DNA from: CBFGRV01 sp965651265
Lineage (GTDB): Bacteria > Bacteroidota > Rhodothermia > Rhodothermales > VXPQ01
NCBI GenBank assembly: GCA_965651265.1
Contig: CBFGRV010000044.1
Span: 1 to 24,642, forward strand
DNA: 24,642 nucleotides
Direction of reading: 5' to 3'
Shown here: piece by piece, positions 24,215 to 24,642 of the stretch
Layout: each line of letters opens with the position of its first letter
Numbering within the stretch: position 1 is the first letter of the stretch
The notes under the pieces: model-generated
The model's input: the letters and a program-made list of their open reading frames with translations, nothing else
Databases searched by the model: none
What the model was told of the DNA's origin: nothing
Program-made: the position numbers and the translations under genes

Positions 24215-24642
24215 CGTCCTGCACGTCGTCCTCGGACAAGGCCAACCAGTCGCGTGGCTGGAAGAACCACTGGGCTCGAGCTTCCCTCGTGCCGGGCTCG
24301 GGCCTCCAGTCGTAGCGCCACTGCACATGCGGTGGCAGGCTCATCAGGATGCTCTCTGTGCGTCCCTGCGTTTCGATCCCAAAGCGCGTGCCGCGATCGA
24401 AGAGGAGGTTGAACTCGGCGTACCGGCCGCGCCTTATCTCCTGATACTCGCGCTCCTCGTCCCCGTAGGGTGAGTCCTTGCGCCGCTCGACGATGGGAAT
24501 GTAGGACTCCAGGAAGGTGTCGCCGGCATCTTTCACGAATTGAAATGTCTCCTCCGGTTCGGTGCGCAGATAATCGAAGAAGATGCCGCCGACACCTCGG
24601 GCCTCGCCTCTGTGCGGCAGGTAAAAGTAGTCATCGCACTCG
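24201..24642 (-). CDS. hemF: Oxygen-dependent coproporphyrinogen III oxidase, C-terminal part
   Basis: The frame runs off the right edge; 146 residues, about half of the usual 300, are visible. They include 'DDYFYLPHRGEARGVGGIFF', the conserved HemF block with the Arg-Gly-Val-Gly-Gly-Ile-Phe-Phe stretch. Next come 'YIPIVERRKDSPYGDEEREYQ' and 'RGRYAEFNLLFDRGTRFG', then 'GRTESILMSLPPHVQWRYDW' near the end. The enzyme oxidatively decarboxylates coproporphyrinogen III to protoporphyrinogen IX using O2, which implies an organism that meets oxygen. The gene precedes hemH on the same strand; the two act in the late heme pathway and are probably co-transcribed. Confidence 0.96.
   Translation of the reverse strand, partial: ECDDYFYLPHRGEARGVGGIFFDYLRTEPEETFQFVKDAGDTFLESYIPIVERRKDSPYGDEEREYQEIRRGRYAEFNLLFDRGTRFGIETQGRTESILMSLPPHVQWRYDWRPEPGTREARAQWFFQPRDWLALSEDDVQDDAGS

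Noticed and set aside
24112..24321. N-terminal extension of ferrochelatase by 70 residues
   Set aside because: It overlaps the hemF 3' end in another frame, is Arg/Cys-rich, and family homology starts after the ATG at 24109-24111.
1..24642. Mobile elements, CRISPR, defence or secondary-metabolite systems
   Set aside because: I looked for transposases, integrases, spaced repeats, toxin-antitoxin pairs and multi-domain synthases and found none; all larger genes belong to known core families.

Overview
The window is ordinary chromosomal housekeeping DNA from a GC-rich, Gram-negative (diderm) bacterium. Evidence for two membranes is a TamB-like protein, a periplasmic HtrA protease, a PpiD-like chaperone and a lipoprotein. 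A fused NagB/LmbE protein of about 670 residues, weak or absent Shine-Dalgarno sites at several starts, and the overall gene set point to the Bacteroidota/Rhodothermota side of the tree, possibly a Rhodothermales relative. That placement is inference, with no rRNA or marker phylogeny behind it. I found no mobile element, phage gene, CRISPR array, tRNA, rRNA or toxin-antitoxin pair.

Layout. Positions 1-965 hold the 3' part of a PpiD/SurA-type peptidyl-prolyl isomerase (+). Then come dapF (-), phoH (+) and a tight minus-strand unit panC-panD-hbd, meaning pantothenate synthetase, aspartate decarboxylase and 3-hydroxyacyl-CoA dehydrogenase. Divergent from panC are fumC and then an HtrA/Do protease (both +), ended by a clear hairpin. 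Positions 8792-10526 carry minus-strand genes for an NRDE/TANGO2 protein, a small lipoprotein and a possible tiny membrane protein. Next on the plus strand are aroB, a 1549-residue TamB-like protein and RNase R. From 18772 to the right edge everything is on the minus strand. In transcription order it reads hemF (3' part), hemH, an intrinsic terminator, a SAM methyltransferase, hemL and the nagB-lmbE fusion.

How the genes fit together. Two biosynthetic themes stand out. One is CoA precursor synthesis: PanC and PanD make pantothenate and its beta-alanine, and the co-transcribed Hbd uses CoA thioesters. The other is heme: HemL makes 5-aminolevulinate, HemF acts late in the pathway and HemH inserts iron. 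A third theme is the cell envelope (PpiD-like, HtrA, TamB-like, lipoprotein). The rest are lysine/peptidoglycan (DapF), shikimate (AroB), TCA cycle (FumC) and RNA metabolism (PhoH, RNase R).

No new multi-gene system is evident. The points most worth a second look are a NagB domain lacking its usual catalytic Asp, a ferrochelatase with a CxxC-bearing C-terminal extension, a terminator placed inside the heme gene run just before an unassigned methyltransferase, and a possible 48-residue ORF bridging hemF and hemH.
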